From Pseudomonas alliivorans (GTDB lineage Bacteria; Pseudomonadota; Gammaproteobacteria; Pseudomonadales; Pseudomonadaceae): a DNA stretch of 64,000 nucleotides. A program made the position numbers and the translations under genes. Below, one piece after another: positions 1-8,790 of this stretch (positions are counted from its first letter, which is position 1; the number at the start of each line of letters is the position of its first letter). The stretch lies in assembly GCF_017826695.1 (NCBI RefSeq), contig NZ_JAFFZW010000002.1, positions 372,001-436,000 on the forward strand. The letters are read 5' to 3'. The notes beneath the pieces are model-generated. The model made no database searches. It was not told the origin of the DNA and worked only from the letters and a program-made list of their open reading frames with translations.

Positions 1-595
1 CTGCACGACGCTGGTAACTGCTCACCGTGCTCACCTTGAGCGCCAGACGCTCCGCCTGTTCCATGGCGGTCTGGCCTGTCAGCAGTCCCACGCAGACCTG
101 CAGTTCGCGTTCGGAAAGCACCAGCCCGGTTTCACGCAGTCGTTCGTGGAAGCGGTCTTCAAGACCTTCGGGCTTCCTTGATTCGGCATCCAGGGTGGCC
201 AGTTGCAGGGCGTCTACGTGCTTTTCCAGAATCGAAAACAGCAGCGGAGAAATGTCCTCCAGGCGGCGTCGTTCGGTCATCGAGAAATCACTGGACGGGC
301 GTCCGCGAAACGCCGTGATCTTGCAGCAGTAACTTGGCGATTCCTGGGCCGGATTCAACTGAATGGAATCAGTGAAGCGCGAGGCCGCCCGGTGCGATGT
401 CACGGTTTCGTTGAACACCGTGGACACCGGCGCTTTCGGTGTTTGCCAAGGCCTTGGCAGCAAGTAGAGGTGGGTCGCATCCACGGTCAACTGTGAGTTG
501 ATCAACTCGTGAAACATGCTTGAAAAATGGCCGCTGCCGATGCTGGCTATGGCCCTGCCGATTTGAGGAAGTAGCGTTGGGGTCATCTTGCTCAT
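1..595 (-). CDS. LuxR-family transcriptional regulator, C-terminus cut by window edge
   Basis: Reading the minus strand from the ATG at 595 gives 198 open codons that run off the left edge, starting MSKMTPTLLPQIGRAI. Near the cut end the protein shows a LuxR/GerE helix-turn-helix: LSERELQVCVGLLTGQT followed by AERLALKVSTVSSYQRR, which is the DNA-recognition helix. The N-terminal part has no domain I can name; it is not an obvious receiver or autoinducer domain. An overlapping ATG at 599 opens another frame that stops early, so 595 is preferred. It is transcribed away from the achromobactin sigma gene across a 513-base gap. A link to that locus is possible but only positional. Confidence 0.8.
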   Translation of the reverse strand, partial: MSKMTPTLLPQIGRAIASIGSGHFSSMFHELINSQLTVDATHLYLLPRPWQTPKAPVSTVFNETVTSHRAASRFTDSIQLNPAQESPSYCCKITAFRGRPSSDFSMTERRRLEDISPLLFSILEKHVDALQLATLDAESRKPEGLEDRFHERLRETGLVLSERELQVCVGLLTGQTAMEQAERLALKVSTVSSYQRRA

Positions 596-615
596 CCATG
601 ATTTCAGAACTACTG

Positions 616-630
616 ACGTCTCTAAGACGT
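616..630. promoter_or_regulatory. 15-base perfect dyad upstream of the luxR-type gene
   Basis: ACGTCT, three bases, AGACGT: six-base arms with perfect symmetry, 20 bases before the LuxR-type start at 595. A second dyad, AACTAA/TTAGTT at 654-674, lies just beyond. Either could be an operator, perhaps autoregulatory. No experimental motif match is known to me. Confidence 0.3.
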
Positions 631-830
631 TAATACGACTTGGCAGTCACATAAACTAATATTTTTATTTAGTTCAACTAGCGTGCCTGCGAAAGATGAC
701 GATTTAGAGCGAAAGGAAATTATCTGCCGTAAAAGCGAAGGCTCATTTTTTTGGGGGGATCGGACAGGCCGCAGAGCCAGGATGCCGAGACCGTCTGAAG
801 GCGCAAGGAAGCTTGCCAGACATCAATACC

Positions 831-1018
831 GTCACACACCGGTGTGACAGGGCCCCGTTGATCAGGCAGGGCCGCGTCGAAAAACGGCCCGATCGCGTCG
901 CACCGTGTGCCTTGGCAGGCTCAGCGTCACAACATTCTGTCAAGGTTCGATCACCAGCAAGCCGTTACAAACCGTGCCGTTGCGCGGTTTTGACGGCCTC
1001 TCGGCCCAGCTGTAACGG
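831..1018 (+). other. Structured non-coding stretch, possible RNA or multi-operator region
   Basis: Three dense secondary-structure blocks sit in DNA with no convincing gene. Positions 831-848 form a 7-bp stem (GTCACAC/GTGTGAC) with a 4-base loop. Positions 869-874 pair with 885-890 (GGGCCG/CGGCCC). Positions 962-1018 fold as a three-way junction: outer helix 962-969 with 1011-1018 (8 bp), inner hairpin 970-977 with 982-989 (8 bp, one G-U, tetraloop CGTT), and a short GGCC/GGCC hairpin at 995-1006. The single wobble pair favours a plus-strand RNA. No poly-T terminator follows, and the Fur box of acsS lies downstream, so this is not clearly the acsS leader. Confidence 0.3.
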
Positions 1019-1061
1019 GGGGCTGATCGAAAAAGTGCGTGGACTCTGGATATAACACTAA

Positions 1062-1076
1062 TTAGAATGAGTCTCA
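1062..1076. promoter_or_regulatory. Fur box upstream of acsS
   Basis: TTAGAATGAGTCTCA matches 12 of 14 informative positions of the 7-1-7 Fur pattern TGAGAAT-N-ATTCTCA. It contains most of the perfect palindrome AATGAG-T-CTCATT (1066-1078). It ends 32 bases before the acsS start, as expected for iron repression of a siderophore sigma factor. Confidence 0.75.
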
Positions 1077-1108
1077 TTTGACACATCCATAGCGCAAGGC
1101 CTCTCGAC

Positions 1109-1618
1109 ATGATCGAAGCAGCGACGTCAACGGACCATTCTCTACATTCCCTGTATCGCGACCACTATGGCTGGCTGGAAAGCTGGCTGAGACGGCGCAT
1201 GGGCAATGCCTGGGATGCTGCGGACCTTAGCCAGGATACGTTTCTTCGCGTGCTGTCCAGTTCACAGCAGATCGCCGATATGCAGGAACCTCGTGCTTAT
1301 CTGCTGACCGTCGGCAAGCGCCTGCTGAGCAACTTCTATACCCGTCGCAGTCTGGAACAGGCTTATCTTGAAGCCTTGGCACAGTTGCCGGAAGAGGCCG
1401 CTCCATCTCCCGAACAGCGCTGGCTGCTGCTGGAAACACTGCAGGCGCTGGACGAGTTGCTCGACGGACTGTCCGCTGTCGTGCGCAGGGCATTTCTGTG
1501 GAGCCAGCTCGAAGGCCTGGGTTATCGCGAAATTGCCGAACGTTTGCAGGTCTCCGAGCGCACCGTCAAACGCTACATGGCACACGCCTACGAACATTGT
1601 CTGCTGGTGGACTGGTGA
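1109..1618 (+). CDS. acsS: ECF sigma factor of the achromobactin locus (FecI type)
   Basis: A 169-residue extracytoplasmic-function sigma factor. Region 2 is at about residues 12-80, with AADLSQDTFLRVL as the -10-recognition helix. Region 4 is at about 110-165, with the helix-turn-helix REIAERLQVSERTVKRYM. Its length is normal for FecI-type factors. It is followed by a FecR-type protein overlapping by one base (TGATG) and then by a TonB-dependent receptor, the classic iron-responsive sigma/regulator/receptor order. In P. syringae the sigma factor AcsS of this position controls achromobactin genes. A Fur box lies 32 bases upstream, so the gene should be derepressed by iron shortage. The Shine-Dalgarno is weak (CAAGG). 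Confidence 0.9.
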   Translation: MIEAATSTDHSLHSLYRDHYGWLESWLRRRMGNAWDAADLSQDTFLRVLSSSQQIADMQEPRAYLLTVGKRLLSNFYTRRSLEQAYLEALAQLPEEAAPSPEQRWLLLETLQALDELLDGLSAVVRRAFLWSQLEGLGYREIAERLQVSERTVKRYMAHAYEHCLLVDW

Positions 1619-2580
1619 TGCGTCAGTCGCTGTCCAGCCAAGACCGGGAGGTCGCACGCGCAGCGGCGCAATGGCTTGCGCTGCTGGAGTCCGGCGGTGC
1701 GAGCGACGAGGACCACGTCAAACTTCAGCATTGGCGCGACAGTGCCAGCAGTCACGAGCGCGCCTGGCAAAAGGCACAACAGCTGCGCAAGCGTTTTTTC
1801 GGCCTGCCGTCTCACCTTGCGATGGCCACCCTCGATCGTCCCGACAAGGCACGGCGCGCAGCGCTAAAAAGAGCGCTTGGAGTGGCCACGCTGGTTCCGG
1901 CCGTCTGGCTGCTGGGCCGGCAATTACCGATTGATGTCTGGCGCGCCGACCTGCAAACCTCTATCGGCGAACACAAGCGTCTTGCGTTGGCGGACGGCAG
2001 CGTTCTGCAACTGAACACCGACAGCGCCGTGAACGTCGACCTGAATACCCGGCAGGTAGCGCTGGTTCGCGGCGAGATGGCGCTCAAGGTGTCCGGCAGT
2101 ACGCCGCTGACCATCGAGGTTCCGTACGGCAGGATCATCGTCAGCCGAAGCGAAGTCTGCGTGCGTCTCAACGCCAACGATTGCCGGGTCTCGGTTGTCA
2201 GTGGCAGCGTGCGACTGCAGCCGCTGCAAGGGCCTGAACTGGACCTGCATGCGCAGCAGCAGATCAGCCTTCAGCGTAACGGAGCAGGGTCGGTCAGCGC
2301 GTTCGACGCCCTGTTGCCGGGCTGGCGCGACGGCGTGCTGACCGCTCAGAACCAGTCGTTGGGCAGTTTCCTGCGCGAACTTGGTCGTTACCGGCCAGGG
2401 CTGTTGCGTTGGGAACCCGGACTTGATGCCTTGCGCGTCACAGGCAGTTTCCGGCTCGACGATACGGACCGTGTCCTTTCGCTGCTGGCCGCCAGCCTGC
2501 AGGTGGATGTGCATATGCGTACCCGCTATTGGGTGACGCTGGTGCCTCGCAAAAATCTTTCTGCAAAAAATAGTGCGTGA
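1618..2580 (+). CDS. FecR-family anti-sigma/sigma regulator
   Basis: A 320-residue inner-membrane regulator. Residues 1-60 are the cytoplasmic sigma-binding region (DUF4880-like, with LQHWRDSASSHERAWQ). One membrane span lies at about 84-100. The periplasmic FecR domain is at about 110-215 (RLALADGSVLQLNTDSAVNV) and an STN-like tail is at the C-terminus. An earlier in-frame start at 1498 lies inside the sigma gene. The ATG at 1618 overlaps its stop and matches family length, so it was chosen. By family knowledge it senses the ligand-loaded receptor through the receptor's N-terminal signalling domain and controls AcsS. The receptor immediately downstream does carry that domain. Confidence 0.9.
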   Translation: MRQSLSSQDREVARAAAQWLALLESGGASDEDHVKLQHWRDSASSHERAWQKAQQLRKRFFGLPSHLAMATLDRPDKARRAALKRALGVATLVPAVWLLGRQLPIDVWRADLQTSIGEHKRLALADGSVLQLNTDSAVNVDLNTRQVALVRGEMALKVSGSTPLTIEVPYGRIIVSRSEVCVRLNANDCRVSVVSGSVRLQPLQGPELDLHAQQQISLQRNGAGSVSAFDALLPGWRDGVLTAQNQSLGSFLRELGRYRPGLLRWEPGLDALRVTGSFRLDDTDRVLSLLAASLQVDVHMRTRYWVTLVPRKNLSAKNSA

Positions 2581-2651
2581 AGCCTGTCCCTTTTTTTCGC
2601 CTCACTGGTCATTCCAGGTAAGTGAACAAAAAACTACGAGAGCTTCCCTAC

Positions 2652-5054
2652 ATGTCCGCAGTGCCTCCTTATCGTTTACGTCCGCTTTTGCACTTCAGCC
2701 TGTTGCTGACCCTCAGTTCCAGCCCGCTGTTCATCTCGAACAGCTGGGCGGAAACGTCAGGGCGCCGCGCCTACGAAGTTCCCGCTGGCAGCCTGAGCGC
2801 CGCGCTGACCCGTTTTGCGGGACTGGCCGGGGTAAACCTTTCCGTAGACCCTGCGCTGGTGAACGGACGCAACAGCGCAGGACTGTCCGGAGACTTCGCG
2901 GTCGAGGAAGGCTTCGCGCGTCTGCTGCAAGGCTCAGGCCTGCAACTGGTGTCAGTGGGAGAGCAGGCCTATACGCTGGTTCCGGCGCCGAGCAGCGGCA
3001 GCCTGGAGCTGGCGCCCACCTCGATTCTCGGTGCTGGCGGCACGACTGACGGCCAAGCCTATGCGGGCGGTCAGGTTGCACGCCGCGGCTCGCAAGGCAT
3101 GCTCGGTGCGCGTGACTTCATGGACACGCCGTTCAGCATGACCACCTACACCCAGGAAGCGGTGAAGAACCAGCAGGCCCGCACGCTGGGTGACCTGATC
3201 GCCAGCGACCCTTCGGTACGTGCGACCAACCCGGCAGGCGGACGCTACGAGCAGTTCACTATTCGCGGCTTGAGCCTCTTCAACAGCGACGTTTCCTACA
3301 ACGGCCTGTACGGCATCCTGCCGACCTACACGATCGACATGGAAATGGCCGAGCGCGTGGACATCCTCAAAGGCCCGAGCCAACTGGTCAACGGCATTTC
3401 GCCGCGCGGCAGTGTCGGCGGCGGCATCAACGTGGTACCCAAGCGCGCTACAGACAAACCCATCACCGAATTCACCGGCAGTTATGCCTCGGACAGCCAG
3501 GTCGGCGGGGCCGTGGACATCGCCCGCCGTTTTGGCGATGAAGACAAGTTCGGTATCCGCTTCAACGGTGTCAAGCAGTCCGGCGACACCACTTGGGACC
3601 ACCAGAGTGTCGACCGCCAGATGGCGGTCCTGGGACTGGATTTCCGTGGCGAGCGTCTGCGTCTGTCCACGGACATCGGGCACACCGAGCGCAACACCGA
3701 TGCACCCCAGGAGCGCGTACAGATCGGCCCGAACGCCAAGGTGCCCAACGCCAACGATGTGCGTGACAACTATGCGCAATCCTGGAGCAAGGCACGCACC
3801 GAGGACACGTTCGGCATGGTCAACGCCGAATACGATGTCAACGATTCCGTGATGCTGTACGGCGGCGTCGGTGCACGCAAAAGCGACCACGACTTTCTGC
3901 GCCATGCGGTTTCGATCACCAACGATGCGGGCAACTTCAGCGTTCAGCCGCGCGATTTTACGCGCGACGAAAACGTGCGCACGGCCACGGCCGGTGTGCG
4001 CAACTGGTTCAAGACCGGTCCGGTCAGTCACGAAGTGAATCTGGCGGCCAGCTACTTCTACATGGACTTCGAAAACGGGGGTGCCCGCTACGCCGCGTCT
4101 CCGAGTAACCTGTTCAACCCGGTAGACACACCGACGCCAGCCAACCCGACGCGCAGGGATGACAAGGTCTACACCGAAAACCGCTTCAGCGGTCTGGCGC
4201 TGTCCGACACGCTGGGCTTTTTCGATGATCGTCTGCTGCTGACCCTGGGCGCACGCTGGCAGCGGGTCAAGGTCGATGACTGGACCAACAACGTCAAGGG
4301 CGACACGGCTTACGATGAGGAAAAGGTCTCGCCGTCCGGCGGCATTCTGTACAAGGTGACCGATGAGTTGTCGGTGTATGCCAACTACATGGAAGGCCTG
4401 AGCCAGGGCAAGATCGCACCGTCGACCTCGATCAACGAAGACGAGATCTTCCCGCCCTTCATCAGCCGTCAGGTCGAGGTGGGTGCCAAATATGACTTGG
4501 GATCGTTCGCTTTCACCGGCAGCGTGTTCCGCATCAAGCAGCCAGCCTACGAAACCAATGCCGCCTCCCGCGTGTTCGGGCCGAACGGCAAGCGCGAGAA
4601 CAATGGCGTAGAGCTGACCATGTTCGGCGAGCCGCTCAAGGGCTTCCGCCTGCTGGGCGGTGTGATGTACATCGACAGTGAGCTGAAAAACACCACGGGT
4701 GGCACCTTCGACGGCAACCGTGCGCCTGCCACGCCCGAATACAACGTCAATGTCGGTGCCGAATGGGACGTGCCGACCGTGCAGGGCCTGACGCTGACCG
4801 GGCGGGGTATCTATACCAGCTCTCAGTATCTGGATCAGGCCAATACCAAGGACATCGATTCGTCCGAGCGTTTCGACGTCGGCGCACGCTACGCCTTCAA
4901 GGTCGATCAGAAGACCGTTACGCTGCGCGCCAACGTCGAGAACGTCATGGACAAGCGGTACTGGAGCTCTGCCGGCGCCTCGGATGACAGCGAGCCGGGC
5001 CTGACGCTCGCGACACCCCGAACCTATCTGATCTCGGCCACTGTGGGCTTCTGA
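2652..5054 (+). CDS. TonB-dependent ferric-achromobactin receptor with signalling domain
   Basis: An outer-membrane siderophore receptor of 800 residues. A signal peptide covers about residues 1-33 (cleavage near SNSWA). Residues 38-95 form an STN/secretin signalling domain (AYEVPAGSLSAALTRFAGLA). A plug domain follows (MTTYTQEAVKNQQARTLGDL onward), and a 22-strand barrel ends in aromatic Phe (LISATVGF). The signalling domain fits the FecI/FecR pair just upstream. The start at 2652 gives a clean signal peptide; a GTG at 2622 would add ten residues. Its place at the head of the acs genes makes achromobactin the likely ligand, as for Acr of Dickeya. I saw no Fur box in its 70-base upstream gap, so it may share the acsS transcript. 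Confidence 0.92.
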   Translation: MSAVPPYRLRPLLHFSLLLTLSSSPLFISNSWAETSGRRAYEVPAGSLSAALTRFAGLAGVNLSVDPALVNGRNSAGLSGDFAVEEGFARLLQGSGLQLVSVGEQAYTLVPAPSSGSLELAPTSILGAGGTTDGQAYAGGQVARRGSQGMLGARDFMDTPFSMTTYTQEAVKNQQARTLGDLIASDPSVRATNPAGGRYEQFTIRGLSLFNSDVSYNGLYGILPTYTIDMEMAERVDILKGPSQLVNGISPRGSVGGGINVVPKRATDKPITEFTGSYASDSQVGGAVDIARRFGDEDKFGIRFNGVKQSGDTTWDHQSVDRQMAVLGLDFRGERLRLSTDIGHTERNTDAPQERVQIGPNAKVPNANDVRDNYAQSWSKARTEDTFGMVNAEYDVNDSVMLYGGVGARKSDHDFLRHAVSITNDAGNFSVQPRDFTRDENVRTATAGVRNWFKTGPVSHEVNLAASYFYMDFENGGARYAASPSNLFNPVDTPTPANPTRRDDKVYTENRFSGLALSDTLGFFDDRLLLTLGARWQRVKVDDWTNNVKGDTAYDEEKVSPSGGILYKVTDELSVYANYMEGLSQGKIAPSTSINEDEIFPPFISRQVEVGAKYDLGSFAFTGSVFRIKQPAYETNAASRVFGPNGKRENNGVELTMFGEPLKGFRLLGGVMYIDSELKNTTGGTFDGNRAPATPEYNVNVGAEWDVPTVQGLTLTGRGIYTSSQYLDQANTKDIDSSERFDVGARYAFKVDQKTVTLRANVENVMDKRYWSSAGASDDSEPGLTLATPRTYLISATVGF

Positions 5055-5271
5055 TCAATCATTCATGCGCTGCCCAGGGACGGGCACCTGCGCTTCATCA
5101 CTCAATGCGGAACGACTCTGATAGAGAGAGCGCCATGCAAAGTGTCGGCTGAATAAACGCCCTGCTTATAACGCAGCCAACGTGTGGCCTTTAAAAAGTA
5201 ACCACTTACGCACACTGATGTATGCGGTCAGAGATGTATCGAATATCCAGTTTTCTATTGGCGTCATACTG

Positions 5272-5297
5272 TGCGCGCTCAATTAAATCAGCGCGTA
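5272..5297 (+). other. Hairpin between receptor gene and acsF
   Basis: CGCGCT (5274-5279) pairs with AGCGCG (5290-5295), extendable by a G-U and a T-A pair. No T-run follows. It lies in the 343-base gap 5055-5397, which otherwise holds only the Fur box at its end. It could be an attenuator or a weak terminator of the receptor transcript. Confidence 0.3.
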
Positions 5298-5357
5298 GCC
5301 AGTGTCTTGTTGAATTCAAAATTAAATTCCAGTAACAGACTTGCAGTTTTATGGAAA

Positions 5358-5372
5358 TGAGAATAGTTTGCA
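5358..5372. promoter_or_regulatory. Probable Fur box upstream of acsF
   Basis: TGAGAATAGTTTGCA matches the 7-1-7 Fur pattern perfectly in the left half and at 4 of 7 positions in the right half. It ends 25 bases before the chosen acsF start. An alternative start at 5341 would place this site inside the coding region, which argues for the start at 5398. Confidence 0.55.
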
Positions 5373-5397
5373 TCCCGAACTTAGCGAGGGTTACCCC

Positions 5398-6780
5398 ATG
5401 TTGAATGATGGCTTATTGAACTCTACTACGTCTTCGCATAAAACCAATGCCAACTATCTGGCCCGACAGGCGAGATTTGAATCCAACGTACGAAGTTATC
5501 CGCGCAAGTTGCCATTGGCGATTGCCAAGGCACACGGCCTGTGGGTAACGGATGTCGAAGGCACGACGTACCTGGATTGTCTGGCAGGCGCTGGAACGCT
5601 GGCATTGGGGCATAACCATGAAGCGATCATGGCCAGCCTCGACAGCTTCCTGACATCGGGAATGCCGATGCACACGCTGGACCTGACCACGCCGGTCAAG
5701 GATGCCTTCAGTGAAACACTGCTGAGTCTGCTGCCTGGGCAGGGCCGCGACTATTGCCTGCAGTTCTGCGGCCCGTCCGGCGCCGATGCGGTGGAAGCGT
5801 CGATCAAGCTGGCGAAAACCGCGACGGGCCGCAGCAATATCATCAGCTTCTCCGGTGCCTACCATGGCATGACCCACGGCGCTCTGGCGCTGACCGGCAA
5901 CACCGGGCCGAAAGATGCGGTCGCCAGCCTGATGCCCGGCGTGCAATTTTTGCCTTACCCGCACGAATACCGCTGCCCTCTGGGTCTGGGCGGCGAAGCC
6001 GGTACAGAGGCGCTGAGTTACTACTTCACCCAGTTCATCGAAGACGTCGAAAGTGGCGTATCGCTTCCCGCTGCGGTGATTCTGGAAGCCGTGCAAGGCG
6101 AGGGCGGCGTCAATCCTGCCCCGGACAGCTGGTTGCGGCAGATCCGCGAGGTGACCCGTAAACACGGCATCCTGCTGATTCTTGACGAAGTGCAGGCCGG
6201 GTTTGGCCGTACCGGCAAGATGTTCGCGTTCGAGCATGCCGGTATCGAACCGGACATCATCGTCATGTCCAAGGCGGTCGGTGGCGGCTTGCCGCTCGCC
6301 GTGCTGGGCATCCGGCGTGAATTCGACGCGTGGGCGCCGGGCAACCATTCGGGCACCTTCCGCGGCAATCAGATGGCAATGGCCACCGGTCTCGCGACAC
6401 TGGAAGTGCTGCAGCGCCAGAACCTGGCCGGTCAGGCCGCCAGACGCGGACAGTGGCTCAAGGATCAACTGACGCTTTTGCAACAACGTTACCCGGCCAT
6501 GGGGCAGGTACGTGGACGCGGTCTGATGCTTGGCATCGAGATCGTCGACGAGCGCAAACCGGCAGATCGCCTCGGCAGCTTTCCGACCGACGCCGAACTT
6601 GCGCTGGTCATTCAGCAGCACTGTTTCAAACAGGGCCTGTTACTGGAACGCGGTGGCCGCAACGGTAACGTCATCCGCCTGTTACCGCCGCTGATCATTA
6701 CAGACGAACAGTGCCAGTTGGTTGTCCAGCGATTCGAACAGGCACTCAAGGCCGCATTAATTCAATTGCGCACCCACTAA
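5398..6780 (+). CDS. acsF: Diaminobutyrate-2-oxoglutarate aminotransferase
   Basis: A class-III PLP aminotransferase of 460 residues. It makes L-2,4-diaminobutyrate from aspartate semialdehyde and glutamate, a building block of achromobactin. The cofactor lysine is Lys292 in [11 protein letters not shown], preceded by the Asp of [12 protein letters not shown]. The substrate-side motif GAYHGMTHG is also present. The start is set by a strong GAGGG seven bases upstream of the ATG at 5398. It heads the biosynthetic run, with a Fur-like site directly upstream. The gap of 201 bases to acsD is the only large one in the biosynthetic set, so acsD may have its own promoter. Confidence 0.92.
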   Translation: MLNDGLLNSTTSSHKTNANYLARQARFESNVRSYPRKLPLAIAKAHGLWVTDVEGTTYLDCLAGAGTLALGHNHEAIMASLDSFLTSGMPMHTLDLTTPVKDAFSETLLSLLPGQGRDYCLQFCGPSGADAVEASIKLAKTATGRSNIISFSGAYHGMTHGALALTGNTGPKDAVASLMPGVQFLPYPHEYRCPLGLGGEAGTEALSYYFTQFIEDVESGVSLPAAVILEAVQGEGGVNPAPDSWLRQIREVTRKHGILLILDEVQAGFGRTGKMFAFEHAGIEPDIIVMSKAVGGGLPLAVLGIRREFDAWAPGNHSGTFRGNQMAMATGLATLEVLQRQNLAGQAARRGQWLKDQLTLLQQRYPAMGQVRGRGLMLGIEIVDERKPADRLGSFPTDAELALVIQQHCFKQGLLLERGGRNGNVIRLLPPLIITDEQCQLVVQRFEQALKAALIQLRTH

Positions 6781-6810
6781 CGTCACCGCGTTCATTTTCA
6801 TTCAAATCTG

Positions 6811-6927
6811 TCGGCCCCGTTCGGAAGTTTGGGCCGAACAAACGCAGTGTGTTTGCTGAAGGGTTTATCGTACCGAATGATAAGCCGGGCAAATGCTTGA
6901 GTTGTTTTCGCAGCAGATGATTATCTG
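6811..6927 (+). promoter_or_regulatory. Dyads in the acsF-acsD gap
   Basis: TCGGCCC (6811-6817) pairs with GGGCCGA (6831-6837), a stem with a 13-base loop and no T-run. Further on, 6912-6926 matches 9 of 14 positions of the Fur pattern within the dyad CAGAT-N4-ATCTG (6914-6927). Weak evidence for a second, iron-controlled start ahead of acsD. Confidence 0.3.
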
Positions 6928-6981
6928 ACACTTGTTGCGATGTCACTTAGACAGTAAGCGTAAAGCGACTGTGGAGCAGAC

Positions 6982-8790
6982 ATGACTAATACCGATCGCA
7001 CCGTTTTATCAACTATGGTGAGCGAGCTGGCGACGACCCGCGCGTTACTCAATTGCCTGATAAAGGAATTTGCACTGCCGGAAAACTGCCTTCACTACAC
7101 CTGGCCCCAGGGCATGCAGGGCATCGCGCCTGGCTGTTTTGTCGATGGCGGTCATTGGAAAGGCATCCCGCTGACCATCAGCCTGCCCAATAAGCAACAA
7201 TTCTTCGTACTGGTAGACCGCCGCGACGGCCTGGGCAGCCATCGCTATCTGTCCGACGTCTATGCCCGGCGTGGACAAGGCAGTTGGCAATGCCCGGCCT
7301 TTCCTGAATTCGTCCAGCAGTTGCTGAGCGCCTGTGAGTACATGACCCGCGCCAGCAACGACGAACTGCTGGATCAGGTCATGCAAAGCCAGCACCTGAC
7401 GGCCGCCATTGTCGCCCATAACATGACCGGCGAGCACCCGGAGCCGTTGAGCGGATACCTGGCAAGCGAGCAAGGCCTCTGGTTCGGGCATCCCAATCAC
7501 CCCGCGCCCAAGGCGCGCCTGTGGCCCGAACATCTGGCACAGGAAACCTACGCGCCGGAGTTTCAGGCAAAAACCGCGCTTCACCTGTTTGAAGTGCCGA
7601 TGGAGGGGCTTCGGATCAGTTCCAATGGTCTGAGCGAAGCACAAGTGATGGCCGGTTTTGTCGATCAGGCAAAAGCCCGGCCCGGCCACGCGCTGATCTG
7701 CATGCATCCGGTGCAGGCCGAGCTGTTCATGCAGGATCGTCGTGTGCAGCGTCTGCTCGAGCTGGGTGAAGTCACCGACCTTGGTACCAGCGGACCGCTG
7801 GCCAGTCCGACGGCTTCGATGCGCACCTGGTACATCGAAGGGCACGACTATTTCATCAAGGGTTCGCTGAACGTGCGCATCACCAACTGTGTCAGGAAAA
7901 ACGCCTGGTACGAGCTGGAAAGCACGCTGATCATCGACGAGCTGTTCCAGCGCCTGCAGCAAACCAGACCGGAGACCCTTGGCGGGCTGTCCACGGTGGC
8001 TGAACCCGGCTCCATGAGCTGGGCGCCCAAAGGGGTCAGCGAAACCGATGCCCACTGGTTTCGCGAGCAGACCGGCGCGATTCTGCGCGAAAACTTCTGC
8101 CGCCGTTCCGGCGCCGACCGCAGTGTGATGGCGGGCACGCTGTTCGCCCGCGATCTGCGCTCACGTCCGTTGGTGCACGACTTCCTGCAAAACTTCAAAG
8201 GCTCGGAACTCGATGATGAGGATCTGCTGGTCTGGTTCGACCAGTATCAGGCCTTGCTGCTGCGTCCGGTCATGGCGCTGTTCTTCAACCATGGCGTGGT
8301 GATGGAGCCGCATTTGCAGAACGCCGTGCTGATTCACGATAACGGCCAGCCTCGACAGTTGCTGTTGCGCGACTTCGAAGGCGTCAAACTCACCGACGAA
8401 CTGGGTATCAAGTCCATCGAAGTCGGTTTGCACCCACGCATTCGGCAGTCACTGACCTACACCCGCGAGCAGGGCTGGAGCCGCATCACCTATTGCCTGC
8501 TGATCAACAACCTGTCCGAAGCCGTGCTGGCCCTGAGCTGGGAGCGGCCACACCTTGCGCCGCTGATGTGGCAGCAGGTCGAGCAACAGCTACGTAGCAT
8601 CCGCAAGGAACTGATACGTCCGGCGCCAGAACTGGATGCACTGATCGCAGGCCATTCGATTGCCTGCAAGACCAACCTGAAAGTGCGTCTGGCGGCCAAG
8701 GCCGATCGTGAGGCCAATTACGTGCGTCTGGCATCGCCATGGGGCGAAGAAGGGCGCTACGCCGAGCAGGATGAGGTGCGTTATGCATAA
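6982..8790 (+). CDS. acsD: NRPS-independent siderophore synthetase AcsD (IucA/IucC family)
   Basis: A 602-residue NIS synthetase. In achromobactin assembly AcsD opens the pathway by adenylating one prochiral carboxylate of citrate and joining it to serine or ethanolamine. Family signatures are visible: KGSLNVRITNCVRKNAWYE in the nucleotide region, HGVVMEPHLQNAVLI, and LLRDFEGVKL of the IucA/IucC C-terminal (FhuF-like) lobe. The length equals that of the Dickeya enzyme class. The start has the normal family N-terminus. The end overlaps acsE by eight bases. It is one of three synthetases here, with acsC and acsA; I assigned names from gene order. Confidence 0.92.
   Translation: MTNTDRTVLSTMVSELATTRALLNCLIKEFALPENCLHYTWPQGMQGIAPGCFVDGGHWKGIPLTISLPNKQQFFVLVDRRDGLGSHRYLSDVYARRGQGSWQCPAFPEFVQQLLSACEYMTRASNDELLDQVMQSQHLTAAIVAHNMTGEHPEPLSGYLASEQGLWFGHPNHPAPKARLWPEHLAQETYAPEFQAKTALHLFEVPMEGLRISSNGLSEAQVMAGFVDQAKARPGHALICMHPVQAELFMQDRRVQRLLELGEVTDLGTSGPLASPTASMRTWYIEGHDYFIKGSLNVRITNCVRKNAWYELESTLIIDELFQRLQQTRPETLGGLSTVAEPGSMSWAPKGVSETDAHWFREQTGAILRENFCRRSGADRSVMAGTLFARDLRSRPLVHDFLQNFKGSELDDEDLLVWFDQYQALLLRPVMALFFNHGVVMEPHLQNAVLIHDNGQPRQLLLRDFEGVKLTDELGIKSIEVGLHPRIRQSLTYTREQGWSRITYCLLINNLSEAVLALSWERPHLAPLMWQQVEQQLRSIRKELIRPAPELDALIAGHSIACKTNLKVRLAAKADREANYVRLASPWGEEGRYAEQDEVRYA

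Noticed and set aside
2952..4031. A 359-codon minus-strand frame over the TonB-dependent receptor
   Set aside because: Composition-driven antisense frame; the plus strand encodes a complete receptor with all expected domains.
5413..6621. A 402-codon minus-strand frame over acsF
   Set aside because: Antisense shadow of a certain aminotransferase gene; translated protein shows no recognisable family.
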